64,000 nt of DNA from Euwallacea fornicatus (lineage: Eukaryota; Arthropoda; Insecta; Coleoptera; Curculionidae). Shown here one piece after another: positions 36,034-46,171 of the stretch. The notes beneath the pieces were generated by a model. It did no database searches, was not told the DNA's origin, and saw only the letters and a program-made list of their open reading frames with translations. Each line of letters begins with the position of its first letter. The stretch's first letter is position 1. The stretch covers positions 2,790,001 through 2,854,000 of the forward strand of contig NC_089562.1 in the NCBI RefSeq assembly GCF_040115645.1, read 5' to 3'. The translations under genes and the position numbers were made by a program.

Positions 36034-39000
36034 ATGGGGAATAACTGGGCTAGATCGCAAAATGACACGAGTAAGGACCGCTCTCAGAATTCTGTAGATG
36101 GTGTGCAAGGACCTGTGAGTGAAATCATCAACGATATCGGCCTGAACCGGTTGAGCGACGAGAAGCGGCAAGAATTGATGGACTTCAAATTCGAAATGGT
36201 ACGAAAACACGAAAAACGAAGAGAAATCCTCGCGGCAAAGAAGAAAGAGTTCGACGACATGAGAGAGGAGTTGACTAAGCTAAGAGAAGAAAACAGGAAA
36301 TTGAAAGATGGGAATTTGCAGCAAAAGTTCATTCAGGAAATCGATGTGTTAAGGCAGAAAAATGAGCTTTTAGCGTCCGTGCACAGTGGATCAATCGTGG
36401 AAGAGATAGATTTTGTTTTGACCGAAAACGTTACCCTCAAGGGGGAACTGAAGGCAAAAGTCGAAGACCTGGATAAAGCCACTGCTTTGATAGACAAAAA
36501 CAGAGAGCTGCAAGTGAGCATTGCAAATATGCAGTTAGAGCTTCAGAACTTGAACAGAGCCATGCTGGATTTTGAGAAGGAGAGGGAGGAATACAAGGCC
36601 CATGCGGCTGCTCTCAAGGATGTTATAAGTGTTTCCAAGAAAATGCTGCTGATCAGGGAATCTCAACTTAAGGAGGCAAGTCTTATTATGTTTATAACTG
36701 CACATGCTCAATCGGGAATATTTGTATTTGTGTGTTTGTAAACGGGCTAAACATGCTTGAGCTTTTCACGTGCCAAGCATCATCATTTGCATCCAAACGT
36801 TGTTGCGATTTCCTTTGAAGAAGCGTTTAAATTTCACGTTCTCTCGTAGCTTCGAGAAAAGGTCGAAAGCATCGAAGCATCGGTTTCGGAGAAAGAAATC
36901 AGCATTCTTTCTAAGGATTTAAGAATGGAGTATGAAAAGCAATTGCAAATTTTACGCAACATGAGGGCCGTATACGAAGAGCGTCAGAGGACGGATCACA
37001 GGGAAAAAGAAACTCTTCGGAGGACAATTGAAGAGACTAAGAGGGAGTTGGAAGCCGAACAAAGGAGGAATAAGTAGGTATTTAATAGATTGTAGTTACG
37101 GCGTAGATTGAGGATATTTTTAGGGAATCCGAGGAACGGGTTGCAGAGCTTGAAAATCAAAACTCGCAAAGATACGACGAAATCAAATCGCTGGAGTCAA
37201 ATCTTGGCCTCGCCAAGGCCGAGTCCAGACAATACCAAGCCGAGCTTGCGGTCATTAATCAGTTATTCTCAGAGATTTTGCTTGGGTTTAACAGTTCCCA
37301 GGTGAGTTCCAGCTTCACCATCTTATACCGCAAAGAAACAATTTTATGCTCTTGAAGGAAATTGATTTGGATAAACTTACAAAACACCTGGAAGACAACC
37401 ATGCCTTGCTCCAAAATATAGCTAGCAGTGAAGTATCTTCAGACTCCTCTTTCGCTCTTCCTAAATTGCTGCTGGATTTGGTCCGTCAGGTTCACAATGA
37501 AAGAGAAATGGAACTAGAACCGAACGTAGAGGTACATGGTTGTGGATTGCAGACAATTGCTGAGGAATCAGGTGAGATTTATAATGCAATGTCGCTGTTC
37601 AATTTCGTTTCGACAAGGATTAGTTAAGACTTTGATTTTGCCAATGTGTTTTTCGTTTGGGAGTATGATTGTCTGGATTGCTCTGGTTTTAACTATAAAA
37701 ACACCTCCGTCATCCAGGTTATACCTCTCTAATGAAAAAGGAGCGTTTCTCACCATGGGTCTTTAAACATTTTTTATTGTTATGCAGGGTATTTTAGCCC
37801 CCTGAAATATCACCCTGAAGATATGTCACACCTTGTATTTTAGAGTTTAATATTAGGAGACATTCACTGATGATTATCTGGAGAAATTTGAACACACGGG
37901 TTCTCTATCTCGGTCTATTTCAAGTTTTGCCTTTCCTGATATCTACGGATGGCCTTTGGTATTATCTATAATACACATATGTGCATCAGAATTAAGAGTC
38001 AACTTTGTATTTGTCATTATGATATTTCACAGTATATCGAGTAACTCCGTGGTAATTTATATCTAGAATCACAGCCATCAACAGATCAAATTAACAGCGT
38101 AGAAGAAATTATCCAGACTCTTCCAAAAGTCTGGAGAGTTCTCATGGAGTTATTGAGCCATCACAAGGTTCCAGTGAACGATATCAGTGAGGGATCGCCC
38201 AATGACGATCCGTGCTACAAAACAGTTCAAACTCCCAAGGGTATCATAGATAAAAGGCCTTAGTGCAAAATAGTGATTTTTACAAATGATTTTTGCAGGT
38301 CCTAGTTTAGTGCTAAGTGTGAGTCAAACATACAATAGGCTTAAAGACCTGATAATGGAGAAGAAGTCGTTAAAGAAAGAGACGCGTCATTTGAAGCAGT
38401 TAAACACCCATTTGGAAAACCGTCTTCAAGATCAGGAAAAGAGGTTGGAAATGGTTTCCAGCGAACTCAATAAAACATGGCATGTGGTGAGTAGCCAAAC
38501 TCTACTTACGTACTGTTTTACATTCTTCATATTTACGTTTAGGTCGGAAAACTACAGAAAGAGCATCAACATCTTCACACTCAAGAGAAAGTCCTGCGAT
38601 ACGAGTTGGCACAAAAGAGAAAGCTGCTCATCACTTTGAGAGAACAACTGGAATATTCCAGAGAAAAACGACAAGAAGCCAGGGAAAAAAACTCCAAAAC
38701 TGAGAAGCAGTGGAAGCAACTAAGAGTAGAATTCGCATCTCGAAGAAATACTTTGTTGAGTGACGAATTCAACAACAGCCCGGAGAGTGGTTACAGTGAT
38801 GAGAAATGTTCAAGTGACGACGAACCTGGATACGAGACTGATGTATCCGAAAGTGGAGCTAAGAACAACGAATCAAATAACATGGAGGAAGTTGAGGAAC
38901 TGATGGACGAGGATATGTGCTCATCTAACATTCCCTCAAATGATGTTAAGTGTGCTGAAGCTAGTAGTTCCGAAGTGTCAGATTCTCCAACACAGCAGCT

Positions 39001-39343
39001 ACCAGCCCCAAGTTTGACCTCATCACTAGGAGGTTCACCGAGTCATGAGGTTTTAGATCAAGAGTCAAAGAACTTTTCAGCTTCAAGTTCCTTTAGTAAT
39101 AATGAAGTTCAAACTTCTTTTGAGGAAAAGTTGGCGTTGAGAGAGGAGCGGTTGAAAAGACTAGAAGGTCAATGTGGGGAACTTATGGAGCAGGTGGTGA
39201 ACACAAATCGAAAGTCGGTTTCAATTTCAAATAAGCTTGATAACCTTCACGAGGCTTATGGAGAGAATACAGAAAGATTACCAGACACAAGAACCGATGA
39301 AAATGTGGATATGCCGCTATCAGGAGACTTCAGAGCTGAATAA
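36034..39343 (+). CDS. Coiled-coil protein of unknown function, 7 exons
   Basis: Exons: 36034-36675, 36850-37073, 37124-37301, 37358-37571, 38067-38240, 38299-38486, 38543-39343, all in phase, 806 residues. The first intron uses a GC donor (AAGGAG then gcaagt). Residues about 25-330 are almost continuous heptad-type coiled coil (for example DMREELTKLREENRKL), with a second coiled-coil block at about 465-575 (KKSLKKETRHLKQLNTHLENRL; LREQLEYSREKRQEAREKN). An acidic, serine-rich region follows (SDDEPGYETDVSESG), then a short charged helical motif near the C-terminus (LREERLKRLEGQC). No catalytic domain is seen. The layout resembles centrosomal, Golgi or vesicle-tethering scaffolds, but I do not recognise an orthologue, so no symbol is given. 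A polyadenylation hexamer AATAAA lies at 39776. Confidence 0.88.
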
Positions 39344-41020
39344 GACAGTTCAAAAATGGATGATTTTGGAAACTTAAGGCGTAATTTCATTTTCAATTGT
39401 TTAGTTTCACATTACGTCACTATCTCTGGTGCCAAAAGAGAATAACTTGTGGCTAACTTTTCAGAGAATTGCTACCTGCTTCTTGATTCAGTTCTCTATT
39501 GTCGGCCGCTAAAGCGGCCTATTATGGCATGGTATTTCGAATGGTAAATGGGTAAAATGTTGTAAAGGTTAACTTAAGTAATGTTAGCTTAGAGGTTGTT
39601 TGTATACATGTGTAGACTGTGAATTTAATGGCTCAGGGCCATGTGAAACATATCTTATTACTGTCATGTACGTCTCTGTATTTGATTTAAACTTTAATAT
39701 TGTATAAAAATTAACTGTAATTTCTAGGTATATGTTCTATAAATTAATTGAATATTTTATAGATTTTATACCGAAAATAAACGTGATTATTGTAAGAGAG
39801 ATGCGTTTTATTTGTCTATGAACTGATCCACTTTGGATTTTGGTGTTCAATTGATTTATGATGGATTTGAATTCACCCAATCATGGCAGGTACAAATGAG
39901 GCAGCTATTGATAAGATATCGTCTCGGAGGTAGATGTCCAATTTTTGAGGATAACCCACGTTTGGTAATATGAGTTAGCAATATGGCAAAATGAAAATTT
40001 CGAGAATTGGTTGAGACCGATTGTGTTTTTTTTGAAAAAAAAATTTTTTTTCGGTCTTAATGAGGCTCTTTTTTAAAACACCCAGTGGAGAAGTTTCCTT
40101 AATCGAAAGCTTGGTTACAGTTAAAGTAAAGTTCTTTCCTCCCTGGGCGCCGGAAAATAAAAGAAATAAAATTTAAAAAATTGATATTTTCCAATCAAGG
40201 GCAATCCACTGGTTAACACTGATTATGACAGATAGACCTGTGTCGAAATTCTAAATAGGATAAGCAGCCCTTTTTCCTGTATTTCGCGGGCCGCAATACA
40301 CTAAAATGTAAAGAATATATCTTTATCCATTTTCAAGACATCCCCTTGTGAGATGTTGTCAGTAAATAGCAATACAACCCCAAAAATGTCAGAAAATAAA
40401 GGGTAAACCATATGTATTAACCACAAAATTCTTGCGTTACAATATCTCACTGCTTCCTCCTGGACGTTTCAGGGCCCTCTGCTCGATTCTTTCAAGATCT
40501 GCGGGTTTTTATATTAAGTTTCAAGGGGCGGAGCCAAAACTTTCCCTTTCGGCCAATCAAGGCTTTCTATTTGATGTTGGTATAAATGACTTCTCTCGTT
40601 GCGTCGTCAGGCACTTGCAAGTTGAAGCTCCCTTTTTGCAGAGCTTAAATAAATAAATAAAACATAAATAAAAAGACAATTAGAGATTAGTTTTAAAGAA
40701 TATTTGTTTGGAAGTCGGAAGGAAATTACTTGAGAAATTTTACGTTCCTAACAATTAAACTGTGTAAATATTTATAATATTATTAATAAATTAATGAAAT
40801 GGCTTTCATTGTAATTTCAATTTACAAGCACCATGTTATCTTAATCTTCAAATTCCTTTATGATAATCTGATATATGGTCCCGATAAAATCGTACAGTAG
40901 TTACATTTTTGATATATGAGAGAGAGAGTTAAGATATAAACGTTATAGGACCCAAAGCGAGGTACTTGGGCTGTCTGGGCAAAATTGTGCAATGTGTCCA
41001 TTATCGTGAGGTAATGTAAG
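39344..41020. other. Intergenic region
   Basis: This contains the 3' UTR of the coiled-coil gene (AATAAA at 39776-39781) and the region upstream of the ABHD12-like gene. A short frame at 40432 has no family resemblance. No gene is seen. Confidence 0.45.
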
Positions 41021-42862
41021 ATGGCGAAATATAAATCCTGCAGTAGTGTAAGTATAGTAGGTGATTGAAAAGCAAATTATGAAAATAAGCAGTTGAGGCG
41101 AATGCATAAAGGCACAATTACCTAATCATACTTGTAGCGAAGGCGCAGTTCCTCGGCTTCAGAACATCACGATGAAGATGGCAATACCAAGAAAACTCCT
41201 TTATGGCAGAAAATACTGTTATACAGCGGAATTGTTTTGTAAGCGCTCAAAATGCACAAGAATCTTGTTTCATAAATAACTTATCGTAGTTTCAATATTT
41301 CTGATTTCTGACCAGAACTAACAGGAATTTTTCAGATTTACCCTAATTCTTCTAGTTTTCCTTATAATCTGGGTGTTGATTCCGGTGGTATTTTCTCTGT
41401 CTGTAGCGTTCCAGAGAATGATGATATTTATTCCATGTAAGTTGAGAGACATTGAACTTCCCATAACCAATTGATTTATAAATCAAACAATTGAAATGAG
41501 TCACAAATCAGAGAATCGGTCGACGATCAAGCACATGAAAAATCACTGCGCGCATATGAACTGATACGCATCATTTGAAGTCGGAAATATTTACTTGGGA
41601 AATTTAAAAATTCTTTATTTTCAGTCAACTCGCCAAGAAATCCAAACTTCGAAGACCCCTCCAGTTACGACATAGAGGGAGTACATAATATGTACATAAC
41701 AGTGAGTGACTATTACGATAATATAACATTAACTACGATAGGAGCATGGTTAATTTTACCTGAAGACCTAATAGGAGTCAAAGACTCACAAGACATAAAT
41801 CAAATTATCAAGGAAACTGATTATGATATCGTATTGTATTTACATGGTGTCTACGCAAATAGAGCCAAAGCAATTCATCAATATACAGTTTTGCGAAAGC
41901 ACTTTTTGGTTATAGCCATTGACCACAGAGGTAAGAGGACTCATTTACAACCAACTTCATGACTTTTTCTATCATAGGTACTTCATTGGTTCGATCTTTG
42001 TTTTCAAAGGCTATGGAGATTCGGGCCTAAATGTCGAAATGAATGAGCTAGGAATGGTCCACGATCATTTGCAAATTTATAATTGGATCTTGGAAAAGGG
42101 ATTCAAAAATGGCATCTTCTATTGGGGCCATTCATTGGGAGCGGCTATAGGTTGCCACACTGTGCGCAGTCTTAAAGAAACGTATAATTTAGTACCAAAA
42201 GGGCTAATCTTGGAGTCTCCTTTCACCACTTTAAGTGAAGAAATTCGAGAAAATACTGTGGGAAAGGTCTACATTATGAAAATCTGTTGGGTGTCTTTTT
42301 TTTTATAAGAGAGATATTTCAGATCTACAGTTGGTTGGCCTACTTCAATTCCACAATTTTACGCCCTTTAGATAATAATGGGTTCCATTTTTATTCGACA
42401 ACCAACATACTTCTTGTAGATTGTCCAATAATGATTCTGCATGCTGAAGATGACTCGATGGTTCCTGCGGTACTTGGTCAGAAAGTGAATGATTTGGAGT
42501 CTGCTTAAAACCATCGAAAAGAGTTTTTTTTTTATATATTTTTAGTTGGCTTTAGTTGCATCTACCAAAAGACAAATTCCTGAACAAGGAAATGTAACGT
42601 TTCATTTATTTTCTTCTGATCTTGGATACGGACATAATGAAATTCTGACCGATGATAATGTTCCGGAATATATCAGGTACAAGTTGTCTCAAATAGGGAC
42701 AAAAAATATTGGAAAAAAACTGGCTTAGTTGATTTTTTATCTTATTTTAATTCGAATAAATAGGACTGATAAACAAGGATAGGTTTTTCTATGACTTTTG
42801 AGACTGATTTTTTTTGCAGATCTTTTAAGAAAGTGTGCGAGGAATTTATCAATATGAGCTGA
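41021..42862 (+). CDS. ABHD12-like serine hydrolase (lysophospholipase / monoacylglycerol lipase family), 8 exons
   Basis: Exons: 41021-41047, 41138-41238, 41336-41436, 41625-41930, 42010-42266, 42323-42484, 42546-42676, 42820-42862, all in phase, 375 residues. One membrane segment at about 38-66 is followed by an alpha/beta-hydrolase domain. It has the family's YGDSG box, nucleophile Ser220 in GHSLG, the acid in HAEDD (Asp307/308) and His348 in DLGYGH, all matching ABHD12. The HAEDD and SDLGYGH blocks are especially diagnostic. ABHD12 hydrolyses lysophosphatidylserine and monoacylglycerols at ER and endomembranes. The first coding exon, just nine codons, is inferred: its donor (AGTAGT then gtaagt) and the next acceptor are the only nearby pair that keeps phase and avoids the in-frame TAG upstream. 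AATAAA begins two bases after the stop codon. Confidence 0.9.
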
Positions 42863-44009
42863 AAATAAAGAGCTTAAAAGAATTTTCTTCATACTACAGA
42901 GACTTGAAGAGCTTGAAAACTGTAGGATTTAAAAATAATTGGTAACCTGTATAAATAATGTTGAGATTGTTACTCAAAGTGTTTTTTGTTTGTTTTAAAG
43001 AGATTAATTTTTCCTTTACTACTTTCTTAGTCAATAAACCAAATGTTAAATTTATATTGTAATTTTTTACTGACTTTGAGAAACTTGATACGCTTTAAGT
43101 AGGTGATAATGTGGCAGCAACAGGGAAAATTTTAATAATTATAAAAAGGTTTTTCTGAAAAAACATCCTGATACGTCTATGAATAGTAAATATTTTGCAG
43201 CTAATATCCTCTACAAACAGAAAATTCTTACGTTTATTTTACAGAAAACAGGGGTGTAACAAGCCGGTTTGCAGGTGAATCAGTAGCAGGCGCATTCAGT
43301 AACAGGTGCGTTCAGAACTGTTTCTGGTATTAAAAATTTGGTATCTGAAGAAAAACTAGTGATACTCTTATGATTTTTGGGAACTATTTTTTCCCAGTGT
43401 TATCTATAAACAGAAATATGTTTCACTCTTATTATCTTTAGGGCAGGAGGATAAAGAATGAAATAGGAATTAAGTCGGTAGTAGAATCATTTAGATATAT
43501 TAATGAAATATAGAATTTCCATGTTTTGGAGAAACATCTCGATACGCGCATGACTTTAAATAAATATTTTGCAGCAAATATGTTTAATAAACGGAGCATA
43601 CGAACGTAACTAAAAATGATGTTTGTTGCAGATGTTAGTTTTACTTTAGGTGCCGTTGCCAAGGGTGACGGGCCATAAGAATGTGACAGGACTTGCTAGT
43701 TGTAATTTTATTGCTCCCGCAATGGTAATTACAAAGTAAACAAATAATTTCTATTCGTTTGAGCGTATAGACTTTCTTGAACTGTATAAATTTCCTATAT
43801 CTGGAATTCTACCGCATTCAGGCCCATTAGGCTCTCTGTCCCACCCTTTTATTATACATTATTTATTTTAGTTCTCTTAACTAAATACACCAATTGATAA
43901 ATTATGTTGTCCCAGGTTAAACAACAATGTCAGTATACGATGAACGTTTTCAAGGCTTCTTCCTTGAATAAATTTCAGAAGAGCCGCAATGATGGTAATA
44001 AGGCCTTCA
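42863..44009. other. Intergenic region with degenerate repeated segments
   Basis: No gene is seen. Three loosely similar blocks at about 43150, 43345 and 43525 share a core like GAAAAACAT.CTGATAC....ATGA followed by sequences resembling AAATATTTTGCAGCAAATAT. The spacing is about 180-200 bp, which suggests an old tandem repeat. Confidence 0.3.
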
Positions 44010-44797
44010 ATCTTGTTTCTTGTTTTATTCTTCAATGTCAAAGGAAGACACATCAACCTCGCCATCAAGAGGTCGATAATCAAAATTTCCTCTACGATGC
44101 CATATAAGATTCCGTGGAAAATTGAAGATGACTTTTCGAATTTACCACCCAACGTCTTTACTTCGAAGTGGTTTAACTCTCAGCCAGACATTTTACCTAA
44201 GCATTGGCTATGATTAACCAGAGGGTTAACCCAAAACGTAATTGTAAACCCTACTTTAGGTCATCCAAACATAAAGCTGTTCGTAACCCAAGGAGGTCTG
44301 CAATCTATGCAAGAATCATTACATGCTAATAAACCAGTGATCGGAATTCCCGTTTTCGGGCATCAATTTAGGGACATCAACAGAATGGCCCAACTGGGAT
44401 GTGGACTAAAGATTAACAAACATAACATCAAATAAGATTCAATTAAAGAAGCGATCACTGAAATTATGAGTAATATCAAGTAATCTTGAATGACTGCGTT
44501 CCAGGATTTCCAGGCTCAACGTAATCTTTTAGGTATTCGAGAAACGCCCAGAAATATGGGAATATTCTTCGTGACGTCGATATGTCAGACGCGGAAAAAG
44601 CAGTATGGTGGACTGAATACGTTATTTGACGTAAAGGAGCTAAACACCTTAGGAATGCTGCCCTGGACATGCCCTTTTGGGAACGTTACATGTTGGATGT
44701 TTATGCTATAACAGCTCTTTTCGTTTTAATAATATGTTCACTAAGTTTATTTATATTCAGAAAACTTGTATGTTTAGTGAAACTGTTAATTTCATGA
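44010..44797 (+). pseudogene. UDP-glycosyltransferase pseudogene, 5'-truncated, unprocessed
   Basis: This matches the last three exons of the intact UGT gene 5 kb downstream. The first block (VKGRH, then MPYKIPWKIEDDFSNLPPN, FTSKWF) equals exon 4. The second (KLFVTQGGLQSMQES, then IGIPVFGHQF) equals exon 5. The third (DVDMSDAEKAVWW, then LDMPFWERYMLD) equals exon 6. The intron positions are kept, with short introns of roughly 50-70 bp, so it arose by DNA duplication and not by retroposition. A TAA interrupts exon 5 (after INKHNIK) and a TGA interrupts exon 6 (after EYVI). The first three exons, including the aglycone-binding domain, are absent. It is the remnant of a tandem UGT duplicate. Confidence 0.85.
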
Positions 44798-44889
44798 AGG
44801 AAAACAAAATATAAACTATTTGAAATGAGGTGGAATCAAATGTGGCCAATTGCACAAAGAGTTAGTGAATTTTTCCACATCTGCTATCC

Positions 44890-45660
44890 TTTTGTAAGTT
44901 CGAGGATAGTCCCAGAAGTACCCGACTTGGCATATAGATGGCGAGTTTTCAATTAAAACGTCGTCTGAATTACCTGGACCTAACCTTAGAACGCTTATGT
45001 CTAGAGTTCAACGTTGATTTGTGTTTGTTTTGGAGTCGATCTTATTGGAACATGGAAAAAATGCTTATCGATACATTATTCAATAATTTCATTTAAAAAG
45101 TCTTGGTCCATCCAACATCAAAGCGAAGTTAAATTCTGTCCTGGGGGAATCTGATCCTTTTTGAACGACCGTAAAATGTTAGATTTCAGGGTTTAAAGGC
45201 GGCTGTACGAGTTGCCAGGACGAACTCTGGACATGTCGACTCAGCGTCACTCCAGATCTGACCATTCCAGAAATGGTGGTGAAAACCCACAAAACTGTAC
45301 TGGAATACTGTCGGTTAAAATTGCGCAGGTTAACAGACATGATAAGTGTTACAAAAAGTACCGGAGATCCAATTCCGATTGAACAATTGGATATTAGAAA
45401 GTTGTGGGCAAGACGAACAAGAACAGCACCGTGAGGATGTTTCAAGGGTGTGCTCGTCGAAGTTTACCGGCCATAAAGCGGAGTTTTTGGGTCAATTCAG
45501 AACCATAGATCAAACATCGGTTCGCCTTTTCACACCTGAGACGAAAGAGCAATCAAAACAATGGACTTGAGGAGGAGAATCGGCTCCAAAGGAGGTGAGA
45601 CCCGTTCCATCTGCAGAAACGGTGATGGCGTCAGCTTCTCGGGAGGAAGGTGGGATAATT
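44890..45660 (+). mobile_element. Degenerate mariner-type transposon remnant
   Basis: The segment starts with a mariner-end-like stretch (GATAGTCCCAGAAGTACCCGA at about 44903). It then carries, in shifting frames on the plus strand, traces of a SETMAR/mariner-type transposase: AVRVARTNSGHVD-like words near 45190 and, most clearly, FTPETKEQSKQWT at about 45528-45567 followed by a shifted APK..KT..AGKVMA-like segment. Frameshifts and stops rule out activity. The 3' end is not defined. Confidence 0.6.
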
Positions 45661-46171
45661 TTTTTCTGCCCGAAAGAAAAAAATAAACAGAGAATACGAT
45701 TGGAGCGTTTTAGCGAAAAAGTTAGGAAAAAGAGACTGCATTTGATAAAAAAAAGAAAGGGTAGGACAGGACAGGAATACCACCCATGAGGCAGGTCGCC
45801 TCTTATGGAGGATGATGCGAGGACAGGCGGAGTTTATCCTCAATCAAATATGATTGACGATTAGAAGAGTGTTGTGATCGAACACGAGATGTTTATTAAC
45901 CCCCATCTATCTGACAGTTTTTGAGGAAATTTCAGTTCTTGCTCTTGTACCTGGACAACATGCTACTTCTGCAAATATAAAACTCTGCTGCAGATCATCA
46001 TAGCACTGCGTAGCACACTTGCACGGCAGGTTCTTAAACCCTGACGTGCAGCCCTTTCTTGTTATCACAAAATTGATACATAATCAATATTTAATCAAAG
46101 ATTAAAAGGTACTTAAAAATAATCAACCTTACTTAGTAAATACTTCATAAGCAGTGAACGGTACAGTGAAA
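45661..46171. other. Upstream region of the UGT gene
   Basis: About 500 bp between the mariner remnant and the UGT start codon. A 64-residue Lys/Arg-rich frame at 45595-45789 is probably random. No promoter motif can be assigned with confidence. Confidence 0.3.

Noticed and set aside
40432..40656. 74-codon plus-strand frame
   Set aside because: No recognisable domain, no splice or promoter context, AT-rich intergenic setting.
45595..45789. 64-codon Lys/Arg-rich frame
   Set aside because: Low-complexity translation of A-rich DNA overlapping the end of a mariner remnant; no gene context.
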